Assembly (NCBI RefSeq): GCF_002086675.1
Contig: NZ_MVIF01000011.1
Location: forward strand, 27,262-91,261
Length of the DNA stretch: 64,000 nt
Direction of reading: 5' to 3'
DNA from: Mycobacterium persicum
GTDB taxonomy: Bacteria > Actinomycetota > Actinomycetes > Mycobacteriales > Mycobacteriaceae
Each line of letters begins with the position of its first letter. The stretch's first letter is position 1. The notes below the pieces were generated by a model. The model saw only the letters and a list, made by a program, of their open reading frames with translations, did not search any database and was not told the DNA's origin. Below, in pieces: positions 9,076 through 17,284 of the stretch. A program made the translations under genes and the position numbers.

Positions 9076-9450
9076 TCAGATGATTCCGCGCTTGAGGCGG
9101 CGACGCTCGCGCTCCGACAGGCCACCCCAGATGCCGAAACGCTCGTCGTGAGCCAGCGCGTATTCCAGGCACTCGTGGCGCACCTCGCAGCCGAGGCAGA
9201 TCTTCTTTGCCTCGCGGGTCGAGCCGCCCTTCTCCGGAAAGAACGCCTCGGGATCCGTTTGGGCACAAAGGGCGCGGTCCTGCCACTGGTCGGCGGGCGG
9301 CTCGACGGGAGCCGGCGCCGGCTGAGGCTCGAACGCGTCGGGAACCAAACTCAAGTGCGGTCGGGCAATCTCCATCGATGGCACTGTCGCCGAGCCGGCA
9401 GCGGTGTGCGGTGCGCCTGCCATCACACCCCTAAGGTGCTCATAGGACAT
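9076..9450 (-). CDS. whiB2: WhiB-family iron-sulfur transcription factor WhiB2
   Basis: 124-residue Wbl protein. The four cluster-binding cysteines are in ALCAQTDPE, KKICLGCEVRHEC; after them come the turn GIWGGLSERERRRLK and the basic tail that contacts DNA. In M. smegmatis the orthologue WhmD is needed for septation and division. The ATG at 9450 is chosen because it begins MSYE, as WhmD does, and has an AGGAGG-type ribosome site (GTGAGGAGGCGG) just upstream; the M. tuberculosis annotation is shorter and begins near the cysteine domain. A divergent region of about 380 bases separates it from fbiA. Confidence 0.93.
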   Translation of the reverse strand: MSYEHLRGVMAGAPHTAAGSATVPSMEIARPHLSLVPDAFEPQPAPAPVEPPADQWQDRALCAQTDPEAFFPEKGGSTREAKKICLGCEVRHECLEYALAHDERFGIWGGLSERERRRLKRGII

Positions 9451-9716
9451 GCCGCCGCCTCCTCACCTAATAGATCGTGAAATGGTTTGCCACTGTTTTG
9501 ATGTGCGGTTAACCCAATTCGAACTAGTGATCGAATCTCGGTCTGCGACACCGAAACCGGCCGGCCAACCGGGAAATGACACTGATGTGATTAGACACGC
9601 ATTGGGCAGCCGGGTCAAGCATTCCGGCGCATTTCCATACCATCTCGTGATCAAATTTCCGCGATTCTGTTTCGGTTCGTTGTACGGCGTGTCTAGTGCA
9701 CTTCGTCACAATGACC

Positions 9717-9771
9717 GTCAGGGGCCCGTCAGGGGCCCGTCAGGGGCCCCTCGGGGGGCCGGTCAGGGGCC
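9717..9771. repeat. 11-bp tandem repeat upstream of fbiA
   Basis: GTCAGGGGCCC is repeated perfectly three times head to tail (9717-9727, 9728-9738, 9739-9749), with a near copy, GTCAGGGGCCG, at 9761-9771. Each unit contains the palindrome GGGCCC. It lies about 50-115 bases before the fbiA start. Confidence 0.9.
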
Positions 9772-9818
9772 GGCGTGAAAGCGCGGCAACCCCGCCCTGA
9801 TCCCCCGTCCCCGGCGGG

Positions 9819-9824
9819 TACTGT
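9819..9824 (+). promoter_or_regulatory. -10 element of the fbiA-fbiB operon
   Basis: TACTGT fits TANNNT and ends eight bases before the GTG at 9833, consistent with a leaderless or near-leaderless fbiA message. Confidence 0.4.
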
Positions 9825-9832
9825 CCTGCGGT

Positions 9833-10822
9833 GTGAAGGTCACCGTTCTCGTGGGGGGAGTCGGCGGCGCCCGCTTTCTGTTGGGGGTCCAGCAGTTGCT
9901 CGGCCTGGGACAGTTTGCCATACCGGGACACGACGCATGTCACGAATTGACGGCGGTGGTCAACATCGGTGACGATGCCTGGATCCACGGGCTGCGCGTC
10001 TGCCCGGACCTGGACACCTGCATGTACACCCTGGGCGGCGGTGTCGATCCGCAGCGCGGTTGGGGTCATCGCGACGAAACCTGGCACGTCAAAGAGGAAC
10101 TCGCGCGCTACGGCGTGCAGCCGGACTGGTTCCAGCTCGGCGACCGGGATCTGGCGACCCACCTGGTGCGCACTCAGATGCTGCGGGCCGGCTACCCACT
10201 GTCGCAGATCACCGCGGCACTGTGTGACCGCTGGCAACCGGGGGCGACGTTACTCCCGGTCAGCGACGACCGTTGCGAAACCCACGTGGTGATCACCGAC
10301 CCGGAGACCCGATCCCGGCGTGCCATCCACTTCCAGGAGTGGTGGGTGCGTTACCGCGCCCAGGTGCCGACCCACAGCTTCGCCTTCATCGGCACCGAAA
10401 CAGCTAGTGCTACAACAGAAGTGGTGGCCGCCATCGCCGAGGCCGACGTCGTCATGCTGGCTCCGTCCAACCCGGTGGTCAGCATCGGCGCCATCCTGGC
10501 GGTCCCCGGAATCCGGGCCGCCCTGCGGGCCACCTCAGCGCCGATCGTCGGCTACTCGCCGATCATCGGGGGAAAACCGTTGCGCGGCATGGCCGATGCG
10601 TGTCTTTCGGTGCTCGGGGTGGATTCCACCGCGGCGGCGGTGGGCCGGCACTACGGCGCGCGCACCGGCACCGGCATACTCGACTGCTGGCTGGTCGCCG
10701 AGGGCGATCAGGCCGATATCGACGGCGTGCTGGTGCGATCGATACCGCTGTTGATGAGCGACCCGAAGGCAACCGCGGAGATGGTGAGCGCCGGGCTGGA
10801 GCTTGCGGGCGTGGCGGCGTGA
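9833..10822 (+). CDS. fbiA: F420 biosynthesis transferase FbiA
   Basis: CofD-family 2-phospho-L-lactate/phosphoenolpyruvate transferase, 329 residues. It joins LPPG or EPPG to the deazaflavin Fo to make F420-0 or dehydro-F420-0, the cofactor used by nitroreductases that activate nitroimidazole prodrugs. The N-terminal glycine-rich loop [14 protein letters not shown], the segment [19 protein letters not shown] and the late [17 protein letters not shown] and [13 protein letters not shown] are all typical of CofD. The GTG start gives the M. tuberculosis length within two residues. The stop overlaps the fbiB start (GTGA). Confidence 0.96.
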   Translation: MKVTVLVGGVGGARFLLGVQQLLGLGQFAIPGHDACHELTAVVNIGDDAWIHGLRVCPDLDTCMYTLGGGVDPQRGWGHRDETWHVKEELARYGVQPDWFQLGDRDLATHLVRTQMLRAGYPLSQITAALCDRWQPGATLLPVSDDRCETHVVITDPETRSRRAIHFQEWWVRYRAQVPTHSFAFIGTETASATTEVVAAIAEADVVMLAPSNPVVSIGAILAVPGIRAALRATSAPIVGYSPIIGGKPLRGMADACLSVLGVDSTAAAVGRHYGARTGTGILDCWLVAEGDQADIDGVLVRSIPLLMSDPKATAEMVSAGLELAGVAA

Positions 10823-12159
10823 GCGAGCACGGCACCGGATCGGCCGTCGAAATCCTGCCTGTCACCGGGCTTCCCGAATTCCGCCCTGGCGATGACCTGA
10901 GCGCGGCGATCGCCGCGGCCGCGCCCTGGCTGTGCGACGGCGACGTCGTAGTGGTCACCAGCAAGGTGGTGTCCAAGTGCGAGGGCCGGCTGGTGCCGGC
11001 ACCGGAGTCCGAGGAGGCGCGAGATCGGCTGCGTCGCAAGCTGATCGACGACGAAGCGGTACGGATATTGGCCCGCAAGGGCAAGACGTTGATCACCGAG
11101 AACCGACTCGGGCTGGTGCAGGCCGCCGCCGGGGTCGACGGATCCAACGTCAACCGGAATGAATTGGCGCTGCTGCCCGCCGATCCCGACGCCAGCGCCG
11201 CGGCGCTGCGCGCCGGGCTGCGCGAACGCCTCGGTGTCACCGTGGCTGTGGTGGTCACCGACACCATGGGACGAGCCTGGCGCTGCGGCCAGATCGACGC
11301 CGCGGTCGGCGCCGCCGGTCTGGCGGTGTTGCATAACTATGCGGGCGCCCTGGACCGGCACGGCAACGAGTTGGTCGTCACCGAGATCGCGGTCGCCGAC
11401 GAGATCGCCGCCGCCGCCGATCTGGTCAAGGGCAAGTTGACGGCGCTACCGGTGGCCGTGGTCCGCGGGCTGCCGGTGCGCGACGACGGCTCCACGGCGC
11501 GGCGCTTGGTGCGGCCGGGCGCCGAGGACCTGTTCTGGCTCGGGACCGCCGAAGCCATCGAGCTGGGGCGTCGACAGGCCCAGCTGTTGCGCAGGTCGGT
11601 TCGCCGGTTCAACCCCGAGCCGGTACCGCCGGAGTTCGTCGAATCCGCGGTCGCCGAGGCGCTCACCGCGCCGGCCCCGCACCACACCCGGCCGGTGCGC
11701 TTCGTATGGTTACAGACGCCGGCGGTGCGCACCCGGCTGCTCGACCGGATGAAAGACAAGTGGCGCTCCGATCTGGCCGGCGACGGCAAGCCGGCCGACG
11801 CCGTCGAACGCCGCGTCGCGCGCGGCCAAATCCTTTACGACGCACCCGAAGTCGTGATCCCGATGCTGGTTCCCGAGGGCGCCCACGCCTACCCCGACGC
11901 GGCCCGCGGCCACGCCGAGCACACCATGTTCACCGTCGCGGTGGGAGCCGCGGTGCAAGCTCTGCTGGTCGCCCTGGCGGTGCGTGGACTGGGCAGTTGC
12001 TGGATCGGCTCGACGATCTTCGCCGCCGATCTGGTGCGTGCCGAATTGCGGTTGCCTGCCGACTGGGAGCCGTTGGGCGCCATCGCGATCGGCTACCCCC
12101 AAGAGCCGACGGGGGTGCGCGACCCGGCGCCCGTCGGGGATCTGCTGATCCGCAAGTGA
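10819..12159 (+). CDS. fbiB: F420 gamma-glutamyl ligase / dehydro-F420-0 reductase FbiB
   Basis: Two-domain enzyme of 446 residues. Residues about 1-245 are the CofE-like ligase that adds the poly-gamma-glutamate tail (motifs [34 protein letters not shown]). Residues about 250-446 are an FMN-binding nitroreductase-like domain ([35 protein letters not shown]) that reduces dehydro-F420-0 and helps chain elongation. The GTG start at 10819 overlaps the fbiA stop by four bases, which implies translational coupling. Confidence 0.96.
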   Translation: MSEHGTGSAVEILPVTGLPEFRPGDDLSAAIAAAAPWLCDGDVVVVTSKVVSKCEGRLVPAPESEEARDRLRRKLIDDEAVRILARKGKTLITENRLGLVQAAAGVDGSNVNRNELALLPADPDASAAALRAGLRERLGVTVAVVVTDTMGRAWRCGQIDAAVGAAGLAVLHNYAGALDRHGNELVVTEIAVADEIAAAADLVKGKLTALPVAVVRGLPVRDDGSTARRLVRPGAEDLFWLGTAEAIELGRRQAQLLRRSVRRFNPEPVPPEFVESAVAEALTAPAPHHTRPVRFVWLQTPAVRTRLLDRMKDKWRSDLAGDGKPADAVERRVARGQILYDAPEVVIPMLVPEGAHAYPDAARGHAEHTMFTVAVGAAVQALLVALAVRGLGSCWIGSTIFAADLVRAELRLPADWEPLGAIAIGYPQEPTGVRDPAPVGDLLIRK

Positions 12160-12161
12160 CA

Positions 12162-13733
12162 ATGTTCGCCGGTAAGGCCGCCGCGTCCGCCGACAAAGTT
12201 CGCGGCGGCTACTACACGCCGCCCGCGGTGGCCCGGTTCCTTGCCCGGTGGGTCTGCGAGGCCGGCCCACGGATCCTGGAGCCCTCCTGCGGGGATGGCC
12301 GGATTCTGCGGGAACTGGCTGCGCTGACGTGCCGGGCGCACGGTGTGGAACTCGTTGAGCGGGAAGCGAAAAAGTCGCGAGAATTCGCAGCCGTCGACGT
12401 CGACAACTTTTTCAGCTGGCTGCATACGACCCGACCCGGCAGCTGGGACGGTATCGCCGGCAACCCGCCCTATATCCGCTTCGGCAACTGGGCGCCCGAT
12501 CAGCGGGCACCGGCCCTGGAGCTGATGCGAAGCGCGGGCCTGCGCCCGACGAAGCTGACCAATGCCTGGGTCCCGTTCGTCGTGGCCAGCACAAACCTGG
12601 TGCGCGACGGCGGACGAGTGGGCCTGGTGGTTCCGGCGGAATTGTTGCAGGTCGGCTACGCGGCGCAACTGCGGGAATTTCTGCTGAGCAGTTATCGCGA
12701 AATCACGCTGGTGACTTTCGAGCGATTGGTATTCGACGCGATCCTGCAAGAAGTCGTGTTGTTCTGCGGAGTGGTCGGCGCGGGCCCGGCGCGGATACGC
12801 ACGGTCAACCTCGCCGGCGCCGGTGGACTCGAGCGCGCGAACCTCACCGGCGAGACCGCTCCGGCACTGCTTCACGAAAAAGAGAAGTGGACCACCTATT
12901 TCCTCGAGCCGGGTCAGGTCGAGCTGTTACGCGCACTGCGCCGGTCCGGGGCCATGGTCAGGCTCGGCGACCTGGCGGAGGTGGACGTGGGCATCGTGAC
13001 CGGCCGCAACAGCTTCTTCACCTTCACCGACGTCGAGGCGGCCGCGCGGGGGCTGCGGCGGCACTGCGTTCCGCTGGTCTCTCGCAGCGCCCAACTCAGC
13101 GGTCTGGTCTACGACGACGATTGCCGGGCAAGCGATGTCGCCGCCGGGCACCGAACCTGGCTGCTGGACGCCCCCATCACCCGCACAGATCCCGCTTTGG
13201 CCGCACACCTTGCCGCCGGCGAGGCCGCCGGGGTTCACCTGGGTTATAAGTGCTCGATCCGCAAACCGTGGTGGCGCACGCCGTCGCTGTGGATTCCGGA
13301 CCTTTTCATGCTGCGCCAAATCCACTGCGCGCCGCGCCTGACGGTCAATGCGGCCGCGGCGACGAGCACCGACACCGTGCATCGGGTACGGGTGGGCCCC
13401 GCCGTCGATCCGGCAAGGCTCGCCGCCGTCTTCCACAACAGCGCGACGTTCGCGTTCGCCGAGATCATGGGCCGCAGTTACGGCGGTGGCGTCCTGGAGC
13501 TCGAGCCGGGTGAGGCCGAGCTGTTGCCGGTCCCGCCGCCGGCGTCCGCGAGCATCGAACTTGCCCGCGACGTCGATCTGCTGCTGAAGGCGAACGAGAC
13601 GGAGAAGGCCCTCGACATTGTGGATCGCCAGGTCCTGATCGAGCGGCTCGGTCTGTCGCCGGACCTGGTCACGAGCTGCCGGGCGGCGTGGTCCACCCTT
13701 CGCGATCGCCGACGCAACCGGGGGTCGCGTTGA
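12162..13733 (+). CDS. mamA: N6-adenine DNA methyltransferase MamA
   Basis: 523-residue DNA methylase, orthologue by position and sequence of Rv3263 (MamA), which methylates adenine in CTGGAG and affects promoter activity and hypoxic survival in M. tuberculosis. Motif I lies near residues 40-55 (ILEPSCGDGRILREL) and the catalytic motif IV is NPPY at residues 101-104 within GNPPYIRFGNW. The C-terminal half should recognise the target. No restriction endonuclease is nearby, so it is an orphan methylase. An in-frame GTG at 12156 overlapping the fbiB stop is an alternative start. Confidence 0.9.
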   Translation: MFAGKAAASADKVRGGYYTPPAVARFLARWVCEAGPRILEPSCGDGRILRELAALTCRAHGVELVEREAKKSREFAAVDVDNFFSWLHTTRPGSWDGIAGNPPYIRFGNWAPDQRAPALELMRSAGLRPTKLTNAWVPFVVASTNLVRDGGRVGLVVPAELLQVGYAAQLREFLLSSYREITLVTFERLVFDAILQEVVLFCGVVGAGPARIRTVNLAGAGGLERANLTGETAPALLHEKEKWTTYFLEPGQVELLRALRRSGAMVRLGDLAEVDVGIVTGRNSFFTFTDVEAAARGLRRHCVPLVSRSAQLSGLVYDDDCRASDVAAGHRTWLLDAPITRTDPALAAHLAAGEAAGVHLGYKCSIRKPWWRTPSLWIPDLFMLRQIHCAPRLTVNAAAATSTDTVHRVRVGPAVDPARLAAVFHNSATFAFAEIMGRSYGGGVLELEPGEAELLPVPPPASASIELARDVDLLLKANETEKALDIVDRQVLIERLGLSPDLVTSCRAAWSTLRDRRRNRGSR

Positions 13734-14278
13734 GCATCCGGGATTCGGTGATCGCCACCCTGACCGATTGGCAGGCTCCCGATCCGGGCCAGGACTCGCT
13801 GCGGCATGCCGTGCTGGCGTTCGTGCATGCCCGCGCCGACGCGTGCCGGCGCGACTGCGAAGCCGGCCACATCACCGCCTCCACGCTGGTGCTGGACGAC
13901 AGCGGCACCCAGGTGCTGCTGTGTCTGCATCGCCGCTTCGGTCGTTGGGTGCAGCTGGGCGGCCACTGCGAGGACGATGACCGCGACGTGGTCGCCGCGG
14001 CGCTGCGCGAGGCGACCGAGGAATCCGGCATCGCGGGTTTGCGACTGGCGCCCGAACTGGTCGCGGTGCACGTGCACCCGGTCACCTGCTCGTTGGGAGT
14101 GCCGACGCGTCACCTGGATCTGCAGTTCGTGGCGCATGCGCCGGCCGGGGCGCAGATCGCGATCAGCGACGAGTCCGAGGACCTGCGGTGGTGGCCGGCC
14201 GAGGAGTTACCGCCCGGAGCCGACCACGCGCTGGCGTACCTGGTGACTCAAGCAACTCGGGCGACACGCCGGGCGTGA
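13730..14278 (+). CDS. Nudix hydrolase
   Basis: Predicted 182-residue Nudix-fold pyrophosphohydrolase. The Nudix box is visible at about residues 80-102: GGHCEDDDRD followed by ALREATEESGI. The REATEESGI half is canonical; the front half has the GGHxE variant. Substrate is unknown. The TTG start at 13730 overlaps the mamA stop, matching the tight packing of this operon; an earlier ATG at 13688 would lie inside mamA. I do not recall this gene between mamA and manC in M. tuberculosis, so it looks like an accessory or lost gene. A hairpin follows directly. Confidence 0.75.
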   Translation: MSIRDSVIATLTDWQAPDPGQDSLRHAVLAFVHARADACRRDCEAGHITASTLVLDDSGTQVLLCLHRRFGRWVQLGGHCEDDDRDVVAAALREATEESGIAGLRLAPELVAVHVHPVTCSLGVPTRHLDLQFVAHAPAGAQIAISDESEDLRWWPAEELPPGADHALAYLVTQATRATRRA

Positions 14279-14327
14279 CGCCAGCGTCACGTTCGGCGTC
14301 GGGCGTGACGCCAGCGTCACGCCCGAC
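14274..14327. terminator. twin palindromic hairpins between convergent genes
   Basis: Two copies of CGTGACGCCAGCGTCACG. The second sits in a perfect 13-bp stem with a 4-base CCAG loop at 14298-14327; the first overlaps the Nudix stop codon. There is no T-tract, as is usual in mycobacteria. Position between two convergent genes suggests a bidirectional terminator. Confidence 0.65.
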
Positions 14328-14338
14328 GGCGAACAAGC

Positions 14339-15418
14339 TCAGACGTCGGACGAGTAGCGGATGCCGCCGTCGGGAATGGAGACCCCGGGCCACACCCGGG
14401 CGCCACGCAGCAGTTCGCAGCGCGCGCCGATGTCGGCGCCGTCGCCGATCACGCCGTCGCGGATCAGCGCCCGGGGCCCGATGCGGGCGCCGAAGCCGAT
14501 GATCGATCGCTCGATCACGCTGCCGGCCTCCACCTTGACGCCGTCGAAGATGACCGCGCCGTCCAGCCGGGCGCCGGGACCGATCTCGGCGCCCCGCCCG
14601 ACGACCGTGCCGCCGATCAGCAGCGCCCCGGGCGAGATCGCCGCGCCGTCGTGCACCAGCTGCTCACCGCGATGGCCGTGCAGGGCCGGCGACGGAGCGA
14701 TGCCGCGAACCAGGTCAGCCGACCCGCGCACGAAGTCTTCCGGTGTCCCCATGTCCCGCCAGTACGTGGCATCGACATAGCCGCAGATCCGGACGTCGGG
14801 GTCGGCGAGCAATGCCGGAAAGACCACGCGTTCCACCGAGACTTCGCGGCCCCGGGGAATCCGGTCGATGATCTCGCGCTTGAACACATAGCATCCGGCG
14901 TTGATCTGGTCGGTGGGCGGATCCTCGGTCTTCTCCAGAAAGGCGGTGACCCGGCCGTCGGCGTCGGTGGGTACACAGCCGAAGGCCCTCGGGTCACCCA
15001 CCCGGACCAGGTGCAGGGTGACGTCAGCCTGGTTGGTGTCGTGGAATTCCAGCAGTTGGTTCAGGTCGGCCCCGGAGAGGACGTCGCCGTTGAACACCAT
15101 CACGGTGTCGTAGCGCAACTTGTCAGCCACATTGGCGATGCCGCCGCCGGTGCCCAACGGATGCTCTTCGGTCACGTAGTCGATCTGCAGACCCAGCTTG
15201 GACCCGTCGCCGAATTCGGCTTCGAACACCTCGGCCCGGTATGACGTGCTCAGGATGACGTGTTCGATCCCTGCCGCCGCGATGCGCGACAGCAGATGGG
15301 TCAGAAACGGCAGCCCGGCGGTCGGGAGCATGGGTTTGGGCGCGGACAACGTCAGCGGCCGCAGCCTGGTGCCCTTGCCGCCGACCAGGATCACCGCATC
15401 GACTTGCCGACCTGCCAA
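14339..15418 (-). CDS. manC: mannose-1-phosphate guanylyltransferase
   Basis: GDP-mannose pyrophosphorylase, 359 residues, equivalent to Rv3264c (named manB or rmlA2 in M. tuberculosis). It makes GDP-mannose from GTP and mannose-1-phosphate. The N-terminal nucleotidyltransferase domain begins ILVGGKGTRLRPLT and includes FNGDVLSG (metal-binding Asp) and FLEKTEDPPT. The C-terminal third is a left-handed beta-helix of hexapeptide repeats (GALLIGGTVVGRGAEIGPGA). The TTG start at 15418 overlaps the region just after the wbbL stop (TGAGTTG), so the pair is probably coupled. Confidence 0.93.
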   Translation of the reverse strand: MAGRQVDAVILVGGKGTRLRPLTLSAPKPMLPTAGLPFLTHLLSRIAAAGIEHVILSTSYRAEVFEAEFGDGSKLGLQIDYVTEEHPLGTGGGIANVADKLRYDTVMVFNGDVLSGADLNQLLEFHDTNQADVTLHLVRVGDPRAFGCVPTDADGRVTAFLEKTEDPPTDQINAGCYVFKREIIDRIPRGREVSVERVVFPALLADPDVRICGYVDATYWRDMGTPEDFVRGSADLVRGIAPSPALHGHRGEQLVHDGAAISPGALLIGGTVVGRGAEIGPGARLDGAVIFDGVKVEAGSVIERSIIGFGARIGPRALIRDGVIGDGADIGARCELLRGARVWPGVSIPDGGIRYSSDV

Positions 15419-15419
15419 C

Positions 15420-16310
15420 TCAGTGCCGCCCTTCTACTAGTTTCCGGCGCGAACTGCGCACCATGAGACGAGAACGCACCGCCAGTGATCCCCGCAGCGT
15501 CCAGCGCAGCGGCGCACGCCACCAGCCGCCATGGCGATCCGCCAGGAATATGTAGGTGCTTTGGTGATGCGCCGCCAGATGCGTCGCCGGGTCGCGTCCG
15601 GTCGAGTGCCCCTTGTGATGCAGGACCTCGGCCGACGGCACATAGACGCTGAGCCAGCCGGCCTTGCCGAGCCGATCGCCCAGGTCGACGTCCTCCATGT
15701 ACATGAAGTAGCGCTCGTCGAACCCGCCCACCTGGGTGAAGGCAGAGCGTCGTAGCAACAGACACGACCCCGACAGCCAACCGACCGCCCGCTCACTGGG
15801 CTCCAGATGCTCCTGGCGGTAGGCCTTCGTCCACCGATTACCCGGCCATACCGGTCCGAGCAGCGCGTGCATGCCGCCGCGGATCAGGCTCGGCAGGTGG
15901 CGTGCCGACGGGTACACCGAGCCGTCGGGGTCGCGGATCAGCGGACCCAGCGCACCCGCATTGGGCCAGCGCTCGGCGGCGCCCAGCAGGGCATCGATGC
16001 TGCCCGGCCCCCATTGCACATCCGGGTTGGCCACGATCACCCAGTCGGGCAGCCAGTCCTCACCGAGCCGGTCGAGCTGGGAAACGGTGAAGTTCACCGC
16101 GGTTCCGTAGCCGAGGTTGGCTCCCGTCGGCAGCAGCCGCACGTTGGGATAGCGCTCGACCGCCGCCTGCGGTGTTCCGTCGGTGGAGCCGTTGTCGGCC
16201 AGCAACACACCGACCGGACGCTCGGTGGCCAGCGACAACGACGCCAGGAACCGCTCCAGGTGCGGGCCCGGCGAATAGGTCACCGCGACGACCGGCAAGA
16301 CGTCAGTCAC
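15420..16310 (-). CDS. wbbL: rhamnosyltransferase WbbL
   Basis: GT2-family glycosyltransferase, 296 residues, that adds L-rhamnose from dTDP-rhamnose to decaprenyl-diphospho-GlcNAc. This forms the linker between peptidoglycan and arabinogalactan and is essential in mycobacteria. The GT-A nucleotide site reads VVAVTYSPGPHLERFL and LLADNGSTDGTP, with the metal-binding VIVANPDVQW; the acceptor region contains GWLSGSCLLLRRSAF and YFMYMEDVDLGDRL. It lies between rmlD, which makes the donor, and manC. The reading frame ends with a basic tail near the membrane. Confidence 0.94.
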   Translation of the reverse strand: MTDVLPVVAVTYSPGPHLERFLASLSLATERPVGVLLADNGSTDGTPQAAVERYPNVRLLPTGANLGYGTAVNFTVSQLDRLGEDWLPDWVIVANPDVQWGPGSIDALLGAAERWPNAGALGPLIRDPDGSVYPSARHLPSLIRGGMHALLGPVWPGNRWTKAYRQEHLEPSERAVGWLSGSCLLLRRSAFTQVGGFDERYFMYMEDVDLGDRLGKAGWLSVYVPSAEVLHHKGHSTGRDPATHLAAHHQSTYIFLADRHGGWWRAPLRWTLRGSLAVRSRLMVRSSRRKLVEGRH

Positions 16311-16326
16311 GCGTAGAGGGTAACGG

Positions 16327-17217
16327 TCATGGCGTGGGATGTCCCGGGGCTGCGCCGCAAGCTGCCGCCAGGGCCGCCGCCAGCGCGCTGCGCCAGGGCC
16401 GCAGCGGGGTCAAGCCGGCCGCGGCCCAGGCCAGCCCACCCAACGCCGAGTAGCTCGGCCGCGGCGCGGGCCGCGGGAACCGGTCACTGCTGACCGGGCG
16501 CACCCGCCCCGGGTCGGCGCCGCATTCTTCGAACACCGCGCGAGCTTGGGCGAACCGGGAGACCGCACCCTCGTTGGCGGCATGTAACACCCCGCCGGGT
16601 ACGCCGGCGCCGGCCACTTCCAGCAGCGCGGCGGTCAGGTCGGCCACATAGGTCGGTGATCCGGTCTGGTCGCTGACCACGTCTACCGGGCCGTCACCGG
16701 TGGCCAGCCGGCGCATGACGGCCACGAAGTCCGTGCCGTCCCCGCCGGTGTAGACCCACGCGGTGCGCACCACGACGGCTTCCGGCAACGCCGCCAGCAC
16801 CGCTTGTTCACCGGCGAGCTTGCTGCGGGCATACACACTCTGCGGCGCGGTTGCGTCGCCGGGCTCGTAGGGATGTGGCGGCGCGCCGCCGAAGTCGCCG
16901 TTGAACACGTAGTCGGTCGAGACGTGGATCAGCCGGGCGTCGACACGCGCGCAGGCACGCGCGAGGTTTTCCGGCCCGATGGCATTGACGGCGTAGGCGC
17001 GGGCCTCGTCGCTTTCGGCGGCGTCGACGTCGGTGTAGGCGGCGCAATTGAGCACGATGTCGCCGTTTCGGATGATCAGGTCGGCCGCGCCCGGGTCGGT
17101 GATGTCCCATTGCGACGACGTCCGCGCCAGCACCTCGCGGCCCGCGAGGCCCGCCTGCGCAGCCACAACGCGGCCCAGCTGCCCGCCCGCACCGCTGATC
17201 ACGATCCTGCCCGACAT
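16327..17217 (-). CDS. rmlD: dTDP-4-dehydrorhamnose reductase
   Basis: SDR-family NADPH-dependent reductase, 296 residues, making dTDP-L-rhamnose for the cell-wall linker. The cofactor motif is VISGAGGQLGRVVAAQ at the N-terminus. The motifs NCAAYTDVD, HVSTDYVFNGD and VYARSKLAGEQAV hold the catalytic Tyr-x3-Lys (YARSK). The ATG at 17217 puts the Rossmann loop at the usual distance from the start; a longer open frame upstream overlaps lcp1 and is not used. It shares a 67-base divergent region with lcp1. Confidence 0.94.
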   Translation of the reverse strand: MSGRIVISGAGGQLGRVVAAQAGLAGREVLARTSSQWDITDPGAADLIIRNGDIVLNCAAYTDVDAAESDEARAYAVNAIGPENLARACARVDARLIHVSTDYVFNGDFGGAPPHPYEPGDATAPQSVYARSKLAGEQAVLAALPEAVVVRTAWVYTGGDGTDFVAVMRRLATGDGPVDVVSDQTGSPTYVADLTAALLEVAGAGVPGGVLHAANEGAVSRFAQARAVFEECGADPGRVRPVSSDRFPRPAPRPSYSALGGLAWAAAGLTPLRPWRSALAAALAAACGAAPGHPTP

Positions 17218-17272
17218 GCGTTTGAGTCTGGCACGCCGACCCGTGCTACCCGGAAAGTAGCTGTGACGCAAG

Positions 17273-17278
17273 TAGCCT
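17273..17278 (+). promoter_or_regulatory. -10 element of lcp1
   Basis: TAGCCT fits TANNNT and ends six bases before the ATG at 17285, so a leaderless message starting at the ATG is likely. This favours ATG 17285 over the GTG at 17282. Confidence 0.45.
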
Positions 17279-17284
17279 ACAGTG

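Larger units (their letters stand above)
9451..9832. other. whiB2-fbiA intergenic region
   Basis: About 380 bases without a supported gene. The half next to whiB2 is less GC-rich than its surroundings and presumably holds the whiB2 promoter and a leader. The half next to fbiA holds an 11-bp tandem repeat and a leaderless-type -10. No further sites are identified. Confidence 0.5.

Noticed and set aside
14281..14327. CRISPR-like reading of the twin palindromes.
   Set aside because: Only two copies with a short spacer and no cas genes; a hairpin terminator between convergent genes explains them.
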